A stretch of DNA of 46,484 nucleotides, from assembly GCA_002305715.1 (NCBI GenBank), contig DBQD01000036.1, positions 145,885 to 192,368 on the forward strand. The letters run 5' to 3'. The stretch comes from Proteiniphilum sp. UBA1403. GTDB taxonomy: Bacteria; Bacteroidota; Bacteroidia; Bacteroidales; Dysgonomonadaceae. Both the position numbers and the translations under genes were made by a program. The first letter of the stretch is position 1. The number at the start of each line of letters is the position of its first letter. The notes beneath the pieces are model-generated. The model was not told the DNA's origin. It was given only the letters and a program-made list of their open reading frames with translations, and made no database searches. Shown in pieces: positions 27,308 to 35,293 of the stretch.

Positions 27308-28318
27308 TTAATACTTCTTAATCTTAATCAATAGAACACCCACCACGGTCCAGAAAATCTCCCGTATGCGTTTACAGAGGCTCACAAATACCGCATATGA
27401 GAGTGGAATTGATAAAAGACCATACACCATGATCATTCCACCCTCACGCGATCCCATTTGCATCGGCATAAAGAAAAGCAAATTTCCAACGAGAGATTGA
27501 ATCGATTCAATAAGCACACTCTGTCCAAACGATACGGGCCATCCAATTGCCCGCATCATCAATACAACTTCAACACAGATTAAAAAGCGGGATAAAAGTT
27601 CCAATAAAAGTGAAATGATAAAATCCTTTTTCCTGTTTTTATATAGATCAGATATCAAATAATCCATCTGTTCTATTTTATCCTGATGCTCCTGTTTGTA
27701 TGCTTTGATGCGCTTTCCAATAAAGGGGAGTCTACTTCCCAGTAACAATGCCCTATCCACACCCCCTCTTGTATAAATACGATATGCCCACATGAGCAGA
27801 AGAAACGAGGTGGCGCTGGATAGTATCATACCCAGCGCTACTGTATCGGATAGTACTGGCACCAAAAATAACAACAATGGGATGGAGACCATCCAGAAGA
27901 TAAAATGCGATACAAAGTGCATCATAGTAGCCAGTAAGACGGAAGATGTGGCTTTCTGTATTCCTAAAGTCGGTTGCAATTCAATAATTTTATATGGCTC
28001 CCCTCCCATCAGTCCAAATGGAGTGATATAATTGATAGCAAAACCACTTATCACCAACTTAAAGAGTCGGAGAAATTTCACATTTTTCGCTTCAGGACTT
28101 CCATCTTGAATAATTAGGTTGCAGGCTATGGTATTCAACAAATAGATAATGCACCAAAGTCCAATAATAGGTAAAAACCACCAACCGGTTTGTTTAATAT
28201 CATTCCAGATGTTGTCGAGACCTATCTTGTAGATCATTATTCCCAATGCTAGCAGACCGAGAATAAAAAAAAGATTCTGTGCAATTTTTGCTTTCTTTAC
28301 CATGCCACCAAATCGCAA
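27308..28318 (-). CDS. Flippase-like membrane protein of the LPG synthase TM family
   Basis: 336 residues with about eight TM segments, in the lysylphosphatidylglycerol synthase TM/UPF0104 family. Family features seen are the N-terminal GLDNIWNDIKQTGWWFLPIIG block, a central FAINYITPFGLMGGEPYKI motif and a C-terminal QMGSREGGMIMVYGLL segment. Members without the catalytic C-terminal domain are thought to move or anchor lipid-linked molecules; the lipid is unknown here. The start could be Met6 (28303, MVKKAKI). It follows gcvT by 34 bases on the same strand, so co-transcription is plausible though the functions differ. Confidence 0.85.
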   Translation of the reverse strand: MRFGGMVKKAKIAQNLFFILGLLALGIMIYKIGLDNIWNDIKQTGWWFLPIIGLWCIIYLLNTIACNLIIQDGSPEAKNVKFLRLFKLVISGFAINYITPFGLMGGEPYKIIELQPTLGIQKATSSVLLATMMHFVSHFIFWMVSIPLLLFLVPVLSDTVALGMILSSATSFLLLMWAYRIYTRGGVDRALLLGSRLPFIGKRIKAYKQEHQDKIEQMDYLISDLYKNRKKDFIISLLLELLSRFLICVEVVLMMRAIGWPVSFGQSVLIESIQSLVGNLLFFMPMQMGSREGGMIMVYGLLSIPLSYAVFVSLCKRIREIFWTVVGVLLIKIKKY

Positions 28319-28352
28319 CCGTAAAATTTTAATTTAGAAAGAAGACAATTTA

Positions 28353-29435
28353 TTATCTGAAAGGAGGTTTCACAACAACTGCTTTCAGATTCTTGTTGCG
28401 TATCTTTATTTGGATTGAGGTTCCTATTGTAGCATATTCCGGCATTACATATCCCATGCCAATGCCGCTCTTCAAAACAGGCGAAATGGTACCAGAAGTT
28501 ACTTGACCGATTACTTTCTCCTCAGCATTCAGTATTTCGTATCCATGTCGAGGAATACCTTTATCCAACAGTTCAAAGCAGCACAACCTGCGAGTTACAC
28601 CTTCCAATTTTTCCTTTTCGAGTACTTCCCGTCCAATGAAAGGTTTGTTATCCGCGAACTTGGTTATCCATCCCAATCCTGCTTGCAATGGCGAAGTTTG
28701 GTCATCTAGGTCATTACCATAGAGGCAGAAACCCATTTCAAGACGTAGTGTATCACGTGCCCCCAAGCCGATAGGTTTTATACCATAATCAGCTCCTTTT
28801 TCAAAAAGAGCATTCCATATTTTGTGTCCATGTTCTGGATAAAAATAGAGTTCAAACCCTCCTGCACCAGTATATCCTGTATTGGAAATGATCACATTAT
28901 CCACACCTGCAAATGAACCTGTAGTGAAAGCATAATATGGTATGGCAGAGAGATCAACAGATGTTAGCTCTTGCAATAAGTCCTTTGCTTTAGGTCCCTG
29001 TATAGCCAACTGAGCCATCCATTCTGATGCATTTTCCAACTCAGCTCCCATGGTGTTGTGTGTCTGACACCAGTTCCAATCCTTTTCGATATTGGCTGCA
29101 TTTACAACCAACAGATATTTTTCAGGCTCAAAGTGATACACTATGAGGTCATCTACAATACCACCCTTTTCATTCACAAAACAGCTGTATTGAGCTTTAC
29201 CTAATTCCAACTTTGATGCATCATTGCTGCATACTCTTTGAAGGAATTCAAGCGCATTGGGCCCTTTCACCCAAAATTCACCCATATGCGATACATCAAA
29301 TACTCCCACAGAATTTACCACAGTGAGATGTTCATCAATGATACCAGAATACTCAATGGGCATGTTGTATCCGGCGAATTCATGCATTTTAGCTCCCAAA
29401 GCAATGTGTATATCAGTAAATGGAGTCTGTTTCAT
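28353..29435 (-). CDS. gcvT: Aminomethyltransferase, glycine cleavage T protein
   Basis: 360 residues, typical GcvT. It transfers the aminomethyl carbon from lipoyl-H protein to tetrahydrofolate, releasing ammonia and methylene-THF. Recognised by MPIEYSGIIDEHLTVVNSVG and FDVSHMGEFWVKG near the N-terminus, SNTGYTGAGGFELYF in the middle and a C-terminal domain with VTSGTISPVLKSGIGMGYV. No gcvH or gcvP is adjacent, so the rest of the system must be elsewhere. The 105-base space before pepT contains a small GCTCC-TGAA-GGAGC hairpin (about 29474-29487) without a T tract; no glycine riboswitch is evident. Confidence 0.96.
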   Translation of the reverse strand: MKQTPFTDIHIALGAKMHEFAGYNMPIEYSGIIDEHLTVVNSVGVFDVSHMGEFWVKGPNALEFLQRVCSNDASKLELGKAQYSCFVNEKGGIVDDLIVYHFEPEKYLLVVNAANIEKDWNWCQTHNTMGAELENASEWMAQLAIQGPKAKDLLQELTSVDLSAIPYYAFTTGSFAGVDNVIISNTGYTGAGGFELYFYPEHGHKIWNALFEKGADYGIKPIGLGARDTLRLEMGFCLYGNDLDDQTSPLQAGLGWITKFADNKPFIGREVLEKEKLEGVTRRLCCFELLDKGIPRHGYEILNAEEKVIGQVTSGTISPVLKSGIGMGYVMPEYATIGTSIQIKIRNKNLKAVVVKPPFR

Positions 29436-29540
29436 AATTTATCTACCTTTAGTAGTCTACGATCAGCTAACAGCTCCTGAAGGAGCAGGCTTGACAGTGA
29501 CTGGATGAATCTATTTAGTTTATTCGTTAAGAGCACTGTC

Positions 29541-30761
29541 TTAATCACGTGCTACTAATTCTGCAATTTTCACGATTACTTGTGATGCCTTCCGCAACGA
29601 TGGTATGGGTAGGAATTCATATCTTCCGTGAAAATTCAACCCACCTGCAAAAATATTGGGACAAGGCAATCCCATAAATGAGAGACGTGCGCCATCTGTA
29701 CCTCCTCTAATGGGTCTTACATGTGGCTTCACACCCAATTCTTCCATAGCTCGAGATGCATAGTCGATAACATGCATCACCGGTTCAACTTTCTCACGCA
29801 TATTGTAATACTGATCTTTCAATTCCAGTGACAAACGGTTACCATATTTCTGATTGAGTGCTGCCACTGAGTTCTCCATAATCATTTTTCGTTCTTCAAA
29901 TTTTGCACGATCATGGTCACGTATAATGAACGAAAGATTAGCCTCTTCCACAGTTCCATTTTGTGAAATTAGGTGATAAAAACCTTCATAACCTTCAGTC
30001 GACTCTGGGCGTTCATTTACTGGAAGCAGCGCTATCAACTCATTAGCAACATGCAAAGCATTTATCATCTTATCTTTTGCATACCCAGGATGCACATTGC
30101 GACCCTCAATTTTAATTTTGGCAGAAGCGGCATTGAAATTCTCATATTCCAACTCTCCCAATTCACTTCCATCCATGGTGTACGCCCATGCTGCTCCAAA
30201 TTTAGCCACATCAAACTTGTCGGCTCCACGACCAATTTCTTCATCGGGAGTAAAACCAATTCTGATCTTTCCGTGCTCAATCTCTGGATGATCTACCAAA
30301 TACTTCATGGCAGATACAATTTCCGCAACACCCGCTTTATCGTCAGCTCCAAGCAATGTGTTGCCATCAGTAACAATTAAATCTTCACCAATATGATTCA
30401 GCAACTCCGGAAAATCGGATGGAGACATAACAATATTTTTCGATTCGTTCAACACGATATCTTTTCCATCATAATTTTTAACAATGCGCGGATTCACATT
30501 TTCTCCACTCATATCAGGACTGGTGTCGAAATGCGCTATAAACCCTATGACAGGTACATCCTTGCGAGTGTTCGCTGGCAAAGTAGCCATTAAATAACAA
30601 TTATTATCGAGGCTCACATCGGTCAGGCCCATTTCAAGTAACTCTTTTTCCACCTCCTTAGCTAGATTAAATTGCTTCTGTGTACTGGGAGTCTGTGTAC
30701 TGCTCTCATCAGATTGCGTATCGATGCGTGCATATTTTATAAACCGGTCTACGATATCCAT
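29541..30761 (-). CDS. pepT: Peptidase T (tripeptide aminopeptidase)
   Basis: 406 residues, M20B metallopeptidase that removes the N-terminal residue of tripeptides in the cytoplasm. The dinuclear Zn site is complete as judged from motifs: His77 and Asp79 in IAHFDTSPDMSG, Asp140 in LGADDKAG, catalytic Glu174 and ligand Glu175 in TPDEEIGRGAD, Asp197 in YTMDG, and the late His in FAGGLNFHG. Start MDIVDRFIKYARIDTQSDES is the family N-terminus. A possible -7 box on this strand lies at 30814-30821. Confidence 0.97.
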   Translation of the reverse strand: MDIVDRFIKYARIDTQSDESSTQTPSTQKQFNLAKEVEKELLEMGLTDVSLDNNCYLMATLPANTRKDVPVIGFIAHFDTSPDMSGENVNPRIVKNYDGKDIVLNESKNIVMSPSDFPELLNHIGEDLIVTDGNTLLGADDKAGVAEIVSAMKYLVDHPEIEHGKIRIGFTPDEEIGRGADKFDVAKFGAAWAYTMDGSELGELEYENFNAASAKIKIEGRNVHPGYAKDKMINALHVANELIALLPVNERPESTEGYEGFYHLISQNGTVEEANLSFIIRDHDRAKFEERKMIMENSVAALNQKYGNRLSLELKDQYYNMREKVEPVMHVIDYASRAMEELGVKPHVRPIRGGTDGARLSFMGLPCPNIFAGGLNFHGRYEFLPIPSLRKASQVIVKIAELVARD

Positions 30762-30813
30762 GTTGCTTTATTATATTGTTTTTTAATTCCTAAATTAGGA
30801 TCCATTACCTATA

Positions 30814-30821
30814 CAAAGATA
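30814..30821 (-). promoter_or_regulatory. Possible -7 element of pepT
   Basis: Reads TATCTTTG on the minus strand, an exact TAnnTTTG match about 53 bases before the pepT start. The nearest upstream TTG is 26 bases away, too far for a normal -33 element. Confidence 0.4.
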
Positions 30822-30860
30822 AAAAAAATGGTGTGAATAGTAAAAATCAATTTCACCATT

Positions 30861-30890
30861 TTGTCAGAACGAATATTTGTTGTACTTTTG
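30861..30890 (+). promoter_or_regulatory. Promoter of the SRP RNA
   Basis: TTG at 30861-30863, 19 bases, then TACTTTTG at 30883-30890: a full match to the Bacteroidetes promoter, placing the start of transcription at about the first G of the RNA (30896). Confidence 0.75.
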
Positions 30891-30895
30891 CACTC

Positions 30896-30991
30896 GGGTA
30901 AGTCCTATACGGCCAGCTCCCATTGAATCCCCCAGGTCTTGATCGAAGCAAGGGTATTTGGTTGTAGCGGCGCGATATAGTAAGCTTACCC
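30896..30991 (+). ncRNA. ffs: Signal recognition particle RNA (4.5S type)
   Basis: A long imperfect hairpin of about 96 bases. GGGTAAG (30896-30902) pairs with CTTACCC (30985-30991), then CTATA with TATAG, and so on inwards. The internal part carries the SRP domain IV signature: CCCAGGTC (30931-30938), a short tip, then GAAGCAAGGG (30945-30954), equivalent to CAGGTC and GAAGCAG in E. coli 4.5S RNA. The tip is TTGATC instead of the usual C-GGAA-G. A run of eight T follows the closing stem, so the RNA probably ends by its own basal helix. It binds Ffh, whose gene is 5 kb to the left. Confidence 0.82.
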
Positions 30992-31008
30992 ATTTTTTTT
31001 GTTATAAC

Positions 31009-31044
31009 AAACCCCTTCAAACTCATAGATTGAAGGGGTTTTGT
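31009..31044 (+). terminator. Strong hairpin downstream of the SRP RNA
   Basis: A perfect 12-bp stem, 31009-31020 with 31030-31041, 9-base loop, ending in TTTTG. It can serve as a backup terminator for the SRP RNA or a terminator for doxX on the other strand. It covers part of the 336-base gap between pepT and doxX, the rest of which is taken by the SRP RNA and promoters. Confidence 0.7.
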
Positions 31045-31097
31045 CATTCTTGGGTATACGATTATTATTACCCTATATTGCTATAAAATTCCTATTT

Positions 31098-31514
31098 TCA
31101 TGCTAATTTAGGAAATAACTTTGCGTCAAATGAATATTTCCCTGCACCAATTAGAATCGATGCAACAAATACAATTAACAGGTCCATGGCATGTCCGAAA
31201 ACGGCGAAGCTGTCACCTGAAAACAAGTGTGTAGCCAGTGCAACCAGCATTGTACCCGTAAGTAGTAGTGCAGCAGGACGGAATAATAAACCCAATGCAA
31301 AAAGTATTCCACCAATCGATTCAGCGAATGCAGCGAGGAATCCCCAGAATGCCGGAGCAAAATTGATTCCGAAATTCGACATTGTACCTCCAATCATAGT
31401 CCAAGTTTCAACACCACCCATTATTTTTGGATAACCATGTAAAAAGATAGAGATACCAATACCGACTCTCAAAATTAACCATCCTGCTTGTAATAAATTG
31501 TTTTTTTGTTTCAT
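31098..31514 (-). CDS. DoxX-family membrane protein
   Basis: 138 residues with four TM segments. The DoxX family pattern is clear: LRVGIGISIFLHGYPKI in the first helix, FGINFAPAFWGFLAAFAESIGGI in the second and third, and FGHAMDLLIVFVASILIGAGKYSFD at the end. DoxX-like proteins are linked to thiosulphate or redox processes and membrane oxidoreductase complexes in some bacteria, but the role here is not shown. Single gene; no clear promoter found. Confidence 0.88.
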   Translation of the reverse strand: MKQKNNLLQAGWLILRVGIGISIFLHGYPKIMGGVETWTMIGGTMSNFGINFAPAFWGFLAAFAESIGGILFALGLLFRPAALLLTGTMLVALATHLFSGDSFAVFGHAMDLLIVFVASILIGAGKYSFDAKLFPKLA

Positions 31515-31580
31515 ATGATAAATACTATTGTTTATTTTTTTAATGTACGCAACTTAAACCATAAATCGATGTGATTTGTT

Positions 31581-31588
31581 TATATTTG
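31581..31588 (+). promoter_or_regulatory. Possible -7 element in front of a short transcript
   Basis: TATATTTG matches TAnnTTTG exactly; no TTG stands at the ideal distance. About 20 bases downstream is an 18-codon ORF (31608-31664), then the hairpin at 31694. Together these could define a small RNA or peptide transcript. Confidence 0.3.
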
Positions 31589-31693
31589 TAACATAAAAAA
31601 AATCTATATGTCTACATTTGCTGCATTTTCAGCGTTCACTGGCTTTTGTCATGTAATGGGATAAAGAGCTAAATAGATAATATTAACACAACA

Positions 31694-31728
31694 AAAAAAC
31701 CGATTCCCAAAAGGAACCGGTTTTTTTT
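31694..31728. terminator. Bidirectional terminator after the exbD gene
   Basis: A 14-bp stem with one mismatch (31694-31707 with 31713-31726), 5-base loop, flanked by an A run and a T run, so it can stop transcription both ways. On the minus strand it closes the exbB-exbD cluster, 17 bases beyond the last stop codon. Confidence 0.8.
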
Positions 31729-31744
31729 AAATAATTATCTCGAA

Positions 31745-32203
31745 TCAATTCTCTCCCTTACGGGCTGAATAACTGATCTTGAGTGCATATGCTTTTCTGA
31801 GTGCCTCCTTTACATCGGTGATGTATTGCATTCTAGTATCCTCATCTGCTTTGATTGAAACAGTCATCAGCGGTTGGTCGGCTTCGTTCATACTTGCTTT
31901 TTCCTGAGCAATATAATCCTGAATTTCCGAAACCTGCGCAAAGCGGTCATTCAACTGCATTTGTGTACCTGTACCTAATCTCATGTCCATAGGAGGACCG
32001 ATATTGATATAGGTTATCAGAGATTTTTTTTCCAACTTCTGTACCTCTGTTGCTGTAGGCAGTTTCATTCTTACCATCAAAGTTTCTGAACGCATTGTGG
32101 TGGTAATCATAAAGAAAAACAAAACGGTAAAAACGATGTCAGGCATAGAAGATGTATTCAATGCAGGCATCTCTTTTTTTCCACTCTTATTAAATTTTCC
32201 CAT
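31745..32203 (-). CDS. ExbD/TolR-family biopolymer transport protein
   Basis: 152 residues: short cytoplasmic N-terminus, one TM helix (IVFTVLFFFMITTTMR) and a periplasmic domain. The Asp before the TM helix (MPDIVFTVLFFFM) is the conserved proton-pathway residue of ExbD/TolR. Works with ExbB to pass proton-motive force to TonB. It is the second of two consecutive exbD genes, 2 bases after the first, and ends the cluster at a bidirectional terminator. ExbD would form a dimer in the ExbB ring; whether the two form a heterodimer is unknown. Confidence 0.92.
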   Translation of the reverse strand: MGKFNKSGKKEMPALNTSSMPDIVFTVLFFFMITTTMRSETLMVRMKLPTATEVQKLEKKSLITYINIGPPMDMRLGTGTQMQLNDRFAQVSEIQDYIAQEKASMNEADQPLMTVSIKADEDTRMQYITDVKEALRKAYALKISYSARKGEN

Positions 32204-32205
32204 TT

Positions 32206-32838
32206 TTATTTTCCTCCTCCATAATTTTTAGGTTCAGCTTCAGAAATACGTTGTGGGAAGAGTTCGTTGATTTGCTTCTTTTGATCCTCTGTTAAATCTT
32301 CATACGATGTATTGAAATATTTACGAGATCCTTCTTCACGTAATTCATTATACGCTCTAACCACTTCATTCTGTACAGCAATATATGCCTTGTAACTGGT
32401 AGTAGCATCATTTTGGATAGAAACCACATGCTGTGCAGTTACAGGAACCGTACCAATAGGTGCTCCAAAATCTTCTTCAGTCAACTCGGGAAGTGCGGGA
32501 CTGTTTTGTGGGTTTAGTACAAACTCCTTTACTACGTCTTTAAGAGAAGTTTGACCACCATTCCCTAACAAATCCATTTCATTCAGATACAAATGAGTTC
32601 CCTGTTGATTTTGTACTAATGTTTCATTCTTGGAATTAACCAGTACCACTAGCAGGTTTCTACGCTGCACGTCCACCGAGGTCTGTTCCTCTGTCTGTGG
32701 TGGTGGCGGTAGGCGTCGAGCCAAGCCGGAATCGGTATCCATGCTCGAGACCATCAGGAAGAAACAGAGTAGCAGGAAAGAAACGTCAGCCATAGAACTG
32801 GCATTTAGCTCCGGAACTTTTCTACTTGTTTTTGCCAT
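32206..32838 (-). CDS. ExbD/TolR-family protein, long form
   Basis: 210 residues, longer than the second exbD by nearly 60. N-terminal VPELNASSMADVSFLLLCFFLMV holds the TM helix with the conserved Asp (MADVSFLLL). The periplasmic part is extended, containing a linker with QTEEQTSVD and a C-terminal tail ending in a YFNTSYEDLTEDQKKQIN segment unlike short ExbD. Tandem short and long ExbD proteins are common in Bacteroidetes. The 44-base gap after the upstream membrane-protein gene suggests one operon. Confidence 0.9.
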   Translation of the reverse strand: MAKTSRKVPELNASSMADVSFLLLCFFLMVSSMDTDSGLARRLPPPPQTEEQTSVDVQRRNLLVVLVNSKNETLVQNQQGTHLYLNEMDLLGNGGQTSLKDVVKEFVLNPQNSPALPELTEEDFGAPIGTVPVTAQHVVSIQNDATTSYKAYIAVQNEVVRAYNELREEGSRKYFNTSYEDLTEDQKKQINELFPQRISEAEPKNYGGGK

Positions 32839-32882
32839 ATTAATAATTTACCTCTATTAATTATTCTCGTAAGAATAATGGT

Positions 32883-33362
32883 TTATTTCTTTCTTTTCAA
32901 TAAGGGCGAGACAAGGATCGACGCAACTGTCAAAACTAACATTAAGTAGCTAGAATATAGCCACATATCGGTCATCTTTAACATTGGTGGCACATTATCA
33001 GATCCTGAATATCCTGGAATATTCAACGGTTTTCCGCTACCTATCGTATAGAAAATCACTAGCATTGCAACCAGTCCGATAAGTGCTATAAATCCTCCCA
33101 GTGCTTTCTTGGGGTTTTCTTTCAATTGTTTGAAGAAAGAGAACACTGCGAAAAGAATTAATACTATAACCGTTACTAACAGCAGGACATAGCACCAATA
33201 AAGCATTATATCGGTGAACTTAGGTTGGCTCAGGTCGGCAGAGATTAACTCCTCTCCCGGTGCTTGACCTCCAAGGTAAAACAACGCCAATACCACGATA
33301 GATATGATAATACTTATCGTGAGGGTCATTTTGGAGGCTCTGTGTATTTTAGTTATAGCCAT
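32883..33362 (-). CDS. Unrecognised four-helix membrane protein in the exb cluster
   Basis: 159 residues and four TM segments: about 12-30, 55-77, 88-108 and 132-153, with a short loop KPLNIPGYSGSDNVPPMLK between helices 3 and 4. I do not recognise a family; the position between exbB and exbD, 5 bases after exbB, is typical of a conserved but unnamed Bacteroidetes exb-cluster protein. It could modify or stabilise the motor complex, but this rests only on context. No motifs of catalysis were seen. Confidence 0.8.
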   Translation of the reverse strand: MAITKIHRASKMTLTISIIISIVVLALFYLGGQAPGEELISADLSQPKFTDIMLYWCYVLLLVTVIVLILFAVFSFFKQLKENPKKALGGFIALIGLVAMLVIFYTIGSGKPLNIPGYSGSDNVPPMLKMTDMWLYSSYLMLVLTVASILVSPLLKRKK

Positions 33363-33367
33363 GGTTA

Positions 33368-34186
33368 TTACAAGTTTTTGTATTTAACGTTATATTTGAT
33401 CACTTGATCAAGGAAGGTAATAGAAGCATCTTCCATTTTGTTGAGGATACCTTCCATCTTGCTGAGGATATAGTTATAAATGATCTGGAGAATGATTGCT
33501 ACGATAAGACCACCTACAGTTGTGATCAAAGCCACCTTCATACCACCGGCAACAATCGTCGGACTCATGTCTCCTGCTCTTTGAATATCATCGAAAGCCA
33601 TAACCATACCTACTACCGTTCCCAAGAATCCGAGTGATGGAGCAATAGCAATAAACAATGTAATCCAAGAAAGGTTTCTTTCGAGCAAACCAGATTGTAC
33701 ACCACCATAAGAAACAATAGAACGCTCAACAGTGTCAGGACCTTGATCTAAGCGAAGTAGACCTTGATAAACAATTGAAGCAATCGGGCCTCTTGTGTCA
33801 CGTGCAAGATCTTTAGCAGCTTCCACATCACCTCTTCCAAGTGATTCGCCTACTTTACCAAGGAATGTATCTGGATCCACGTCAGCAAGGCTCAAGTAAA
33901 TAATTCTTTCAAGGCAGAATGCCAAGCCAAGGATCAAAGCGATGGCGATCAAACTCATGAAGCCGGCACCACCTTCAATAAATTTAACCTTAAGAGCTTG
34001 ATGCAAACCACCATTAGAAGTTTCCTGTACAGCTACTGGGGCTGCTGTTTCAACAGGAGTTTCAACAGGAGTTTCAGCTACTTGTTCTGTTTGTTCTTCC
34101 GGTGTAGTGTCTTGTGCGAAAACAACCGATGACAATCCCACGGACATCATGCCGAAGATCGCTAAAATTGCAAATAACTTTTTCAT
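33368..34186 (-). CDS. exbB: ExbB/TolQ/MotA-family proton channel protein
   Basis: 272 residues. An apparent signal peptide or extra TM (residues 1-25, ending SSVVFAQ) is followed by a low-complexity Thr/Pro/Glu/Val stretch (ETPVETPVETAAP, about 38-52) and then the MotA/TolQ/ExbB core with three TM helices (about 77-98, 172-195, 216-238). The core motifs LERNLSWITLFIAIAPSLGFLGTVVGM and MSPTIVAGGMKVALITTVGGLIVAI are textbook ExbB. It forms the proton-driven motor with ExbD that energises TonB. Bacteroidetes ExbB often carries such an extra N-terminal periplasmic part. First gene of the cluster. Confidence 0.94.
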   Translation of the reverse strand: MKKLFAILAIFGMMSVGLSSVVFAQDTTPEEQTEQVAETPVETPVETAAPVAVQETSNGGLHQALKVKFIEGGAGFMSLIAIALILGLAFCLERIIYLSLADVDPDTFLGKVGESLGRGDVEAAKDLARDTRGPIASIVYQGLLRLDQGPDTVERSIVSYGGVQSGLLERNLSWITLFIAIAPSLGFLGTVVGMVMAFDDIQRAGDMSPTIVAGGMKVALITTVGGLIVAIILQIIYNYILSKMEGILNKMEDASITFLDQVIKYNVKYKNL

Positions 34187-34295
34187 TGTGTGTTCAATTT
34201 TTTTTGATTAATGATCTTTGATTTTGTTGTATTAAAGTTTATTTTGTTGTTCTATTGTTGTTCTAAATGAAATCTGACTCCATCTAAATAAATGC

Positions 34296-34382
34296 GGAGA
34301 GAGCGGGATTCGAACCCGCGATACGCTTTTGGCGTATACACGCTTTCCAGGCGTGCCTCTTCAACCACTCGAGCATCTCTCC
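34296..34382 (-). tRNA. tRNA-Ser (anticodon GGA)
   Basis: 87 bases. On the minus strand: acceptor GGAGAGA paired with TCTCTCC, D-loop with GGTTGAAGAGG, anticodon arm CGCCTGGAAAGCG holding anticodon GGA, a long variable arm (TATACGCCAAAAGCGTAT) typical of tRNA-Ser, and T-arm GCGGGTTCGAATCCCGC. The 3' CCA is not encoded. A perfect palindrome, CCCGTTAAAACGGG (34393-34406), lies 10 bases upstream of its 5' end, and a TAATTTG sequence resembling a -7 box comes next. It stands alone between tatD and exbB. Confidence 0.97.
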
Positions 34383-34392
34383 AATGGAGATT

Positions 34393-34406
34393 CCCGTTAA
34401 AACGGG
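34393..34406. repeat. Perfect palindrome upstream of tRNA-Ser
   Basis: CCCGTT-AA-AACGGG, 14 bases, in the leader on the 5' side of the tRNA. It could be a processing signal or a protein-binding site, or a chance match. Confidence 0.35.
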
Positions 34407-34510
34407 TGCAAATTACAAAAAAAAAATCATTTGCGTTCCATCTGGGGGGCAAAAATACTGAATTTATCGGTTATATGCACCCTCTATGAACAAATATTTT
34501 ATTAAAATCT

Positions 34511-35293
34511 TTATTTATCATTTACAAAACGAAACAAATTTCGAGCATTGTTGCTGGTTATGTAAGCAGCTTCCTCTCTATTAATTTCCCAAACCTCTGC
34601 TAACTTCTGCAAGATCAACGATAAGTAAGCAGATTCATTCCTCTTTCCTCTGTAAGGATGTGGTGTAAGATAGGGAGCATCGGTCTCAAGAATTACTCTT
34701 TCTCGTGGACAGTGACGGAGAGTCTCTCCCAGTTTTGAATTTTTAAAAGTTAGCACACCATTTATTCCAACGTAGAAATTGGACATTTCCATGATGGCTT
34801 TTAATTCATCGATATTTCCTCCAAAGCTATGAAATACACCGCGTAATTTTTCCTTACCTACGTTCTTAATACTTTGTATCACTTCAAACGTAGCATTTCG
34901 AGAATGAATTGAAACAGGAAGATCTTTTTCAATACTCCAGCGTAGTTGTTCTTCAAAAACTACTGTTTGTTCTTGCTGTAACGATTGATCCCAATAAAGA
35001 TCAATACCTATTTCACCAACGGCAATGCAGTTTAAGGTAAGAAACTGGGTGTATATAGTTTCAAGTTGTTGTTTCCAATTGGCTGTTACACTGGTGGGAT
35101 GCAATCCCATCATTGGTAAGAAAAAATCAGGATAGTGAGTTGTAAGTTTTCGCAACGGAATAATAGTGGTTTCATCCACGTTAGGCAGCAATACGTTTTC
35201 AACCCCTACAGCTTTTGCACGTTCAACCACCAGTGTTAAATCTTCTTGAAATTCTTCCGCATACAAATGAGCGTGCGTATCAATCAACTTCAT
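34511..35293 (-). CDS. TatD-family metal-dependent hydrolase
   Basis: 260 residues with the TatD TIM-barrel fold. N-terminal DTHAHLYAEEF carries the first metal ligands, GEIGIDLYWDQS has the Glu, then the mid-chain HSRNA motif, VFHSFGGNIDEL and the late ETDAPYLTPHPYRGKRNES signature. TatD enzymes act as 3'-5' DNases on DNA ends, and some as RNases or deacylases. The start overlaps the preceding gene by 4 bases (35290-35293), so they are translationally coupled. Confidence 0.93.
   Translation of the reverse strand: MKLIDTHAHLYAEEFQEDLTLVVERAKAVGVENVLLPNVDETTIIPLRKLTTHYPDFFLPMMGLHPTSVTANWKQQLETIYTQFLTLNCIAVGEIGIDLYWDQSLQQEQTVVFEEQLRWSIEKDLPVSIHSRNATFEVIQSIKNVGKEKLRGVFHSFGGNIDELKAIMEMSNFYVGINGVLTFKNSKLGETLRHCPRERVILETDAPYLTPHPYRGKRNESAYLSLILQKLAEVWEINREEAAYITSNNARNLFRFVNDK

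Noticed and set aside
28983..29490. Possible glycine riboswitch upstream of gcvT
   Set aside because: Only a 5-bp hairpin (GCTCC/GGAGC near 29474) is seen; no tandem glycine-aptamer conserved core.
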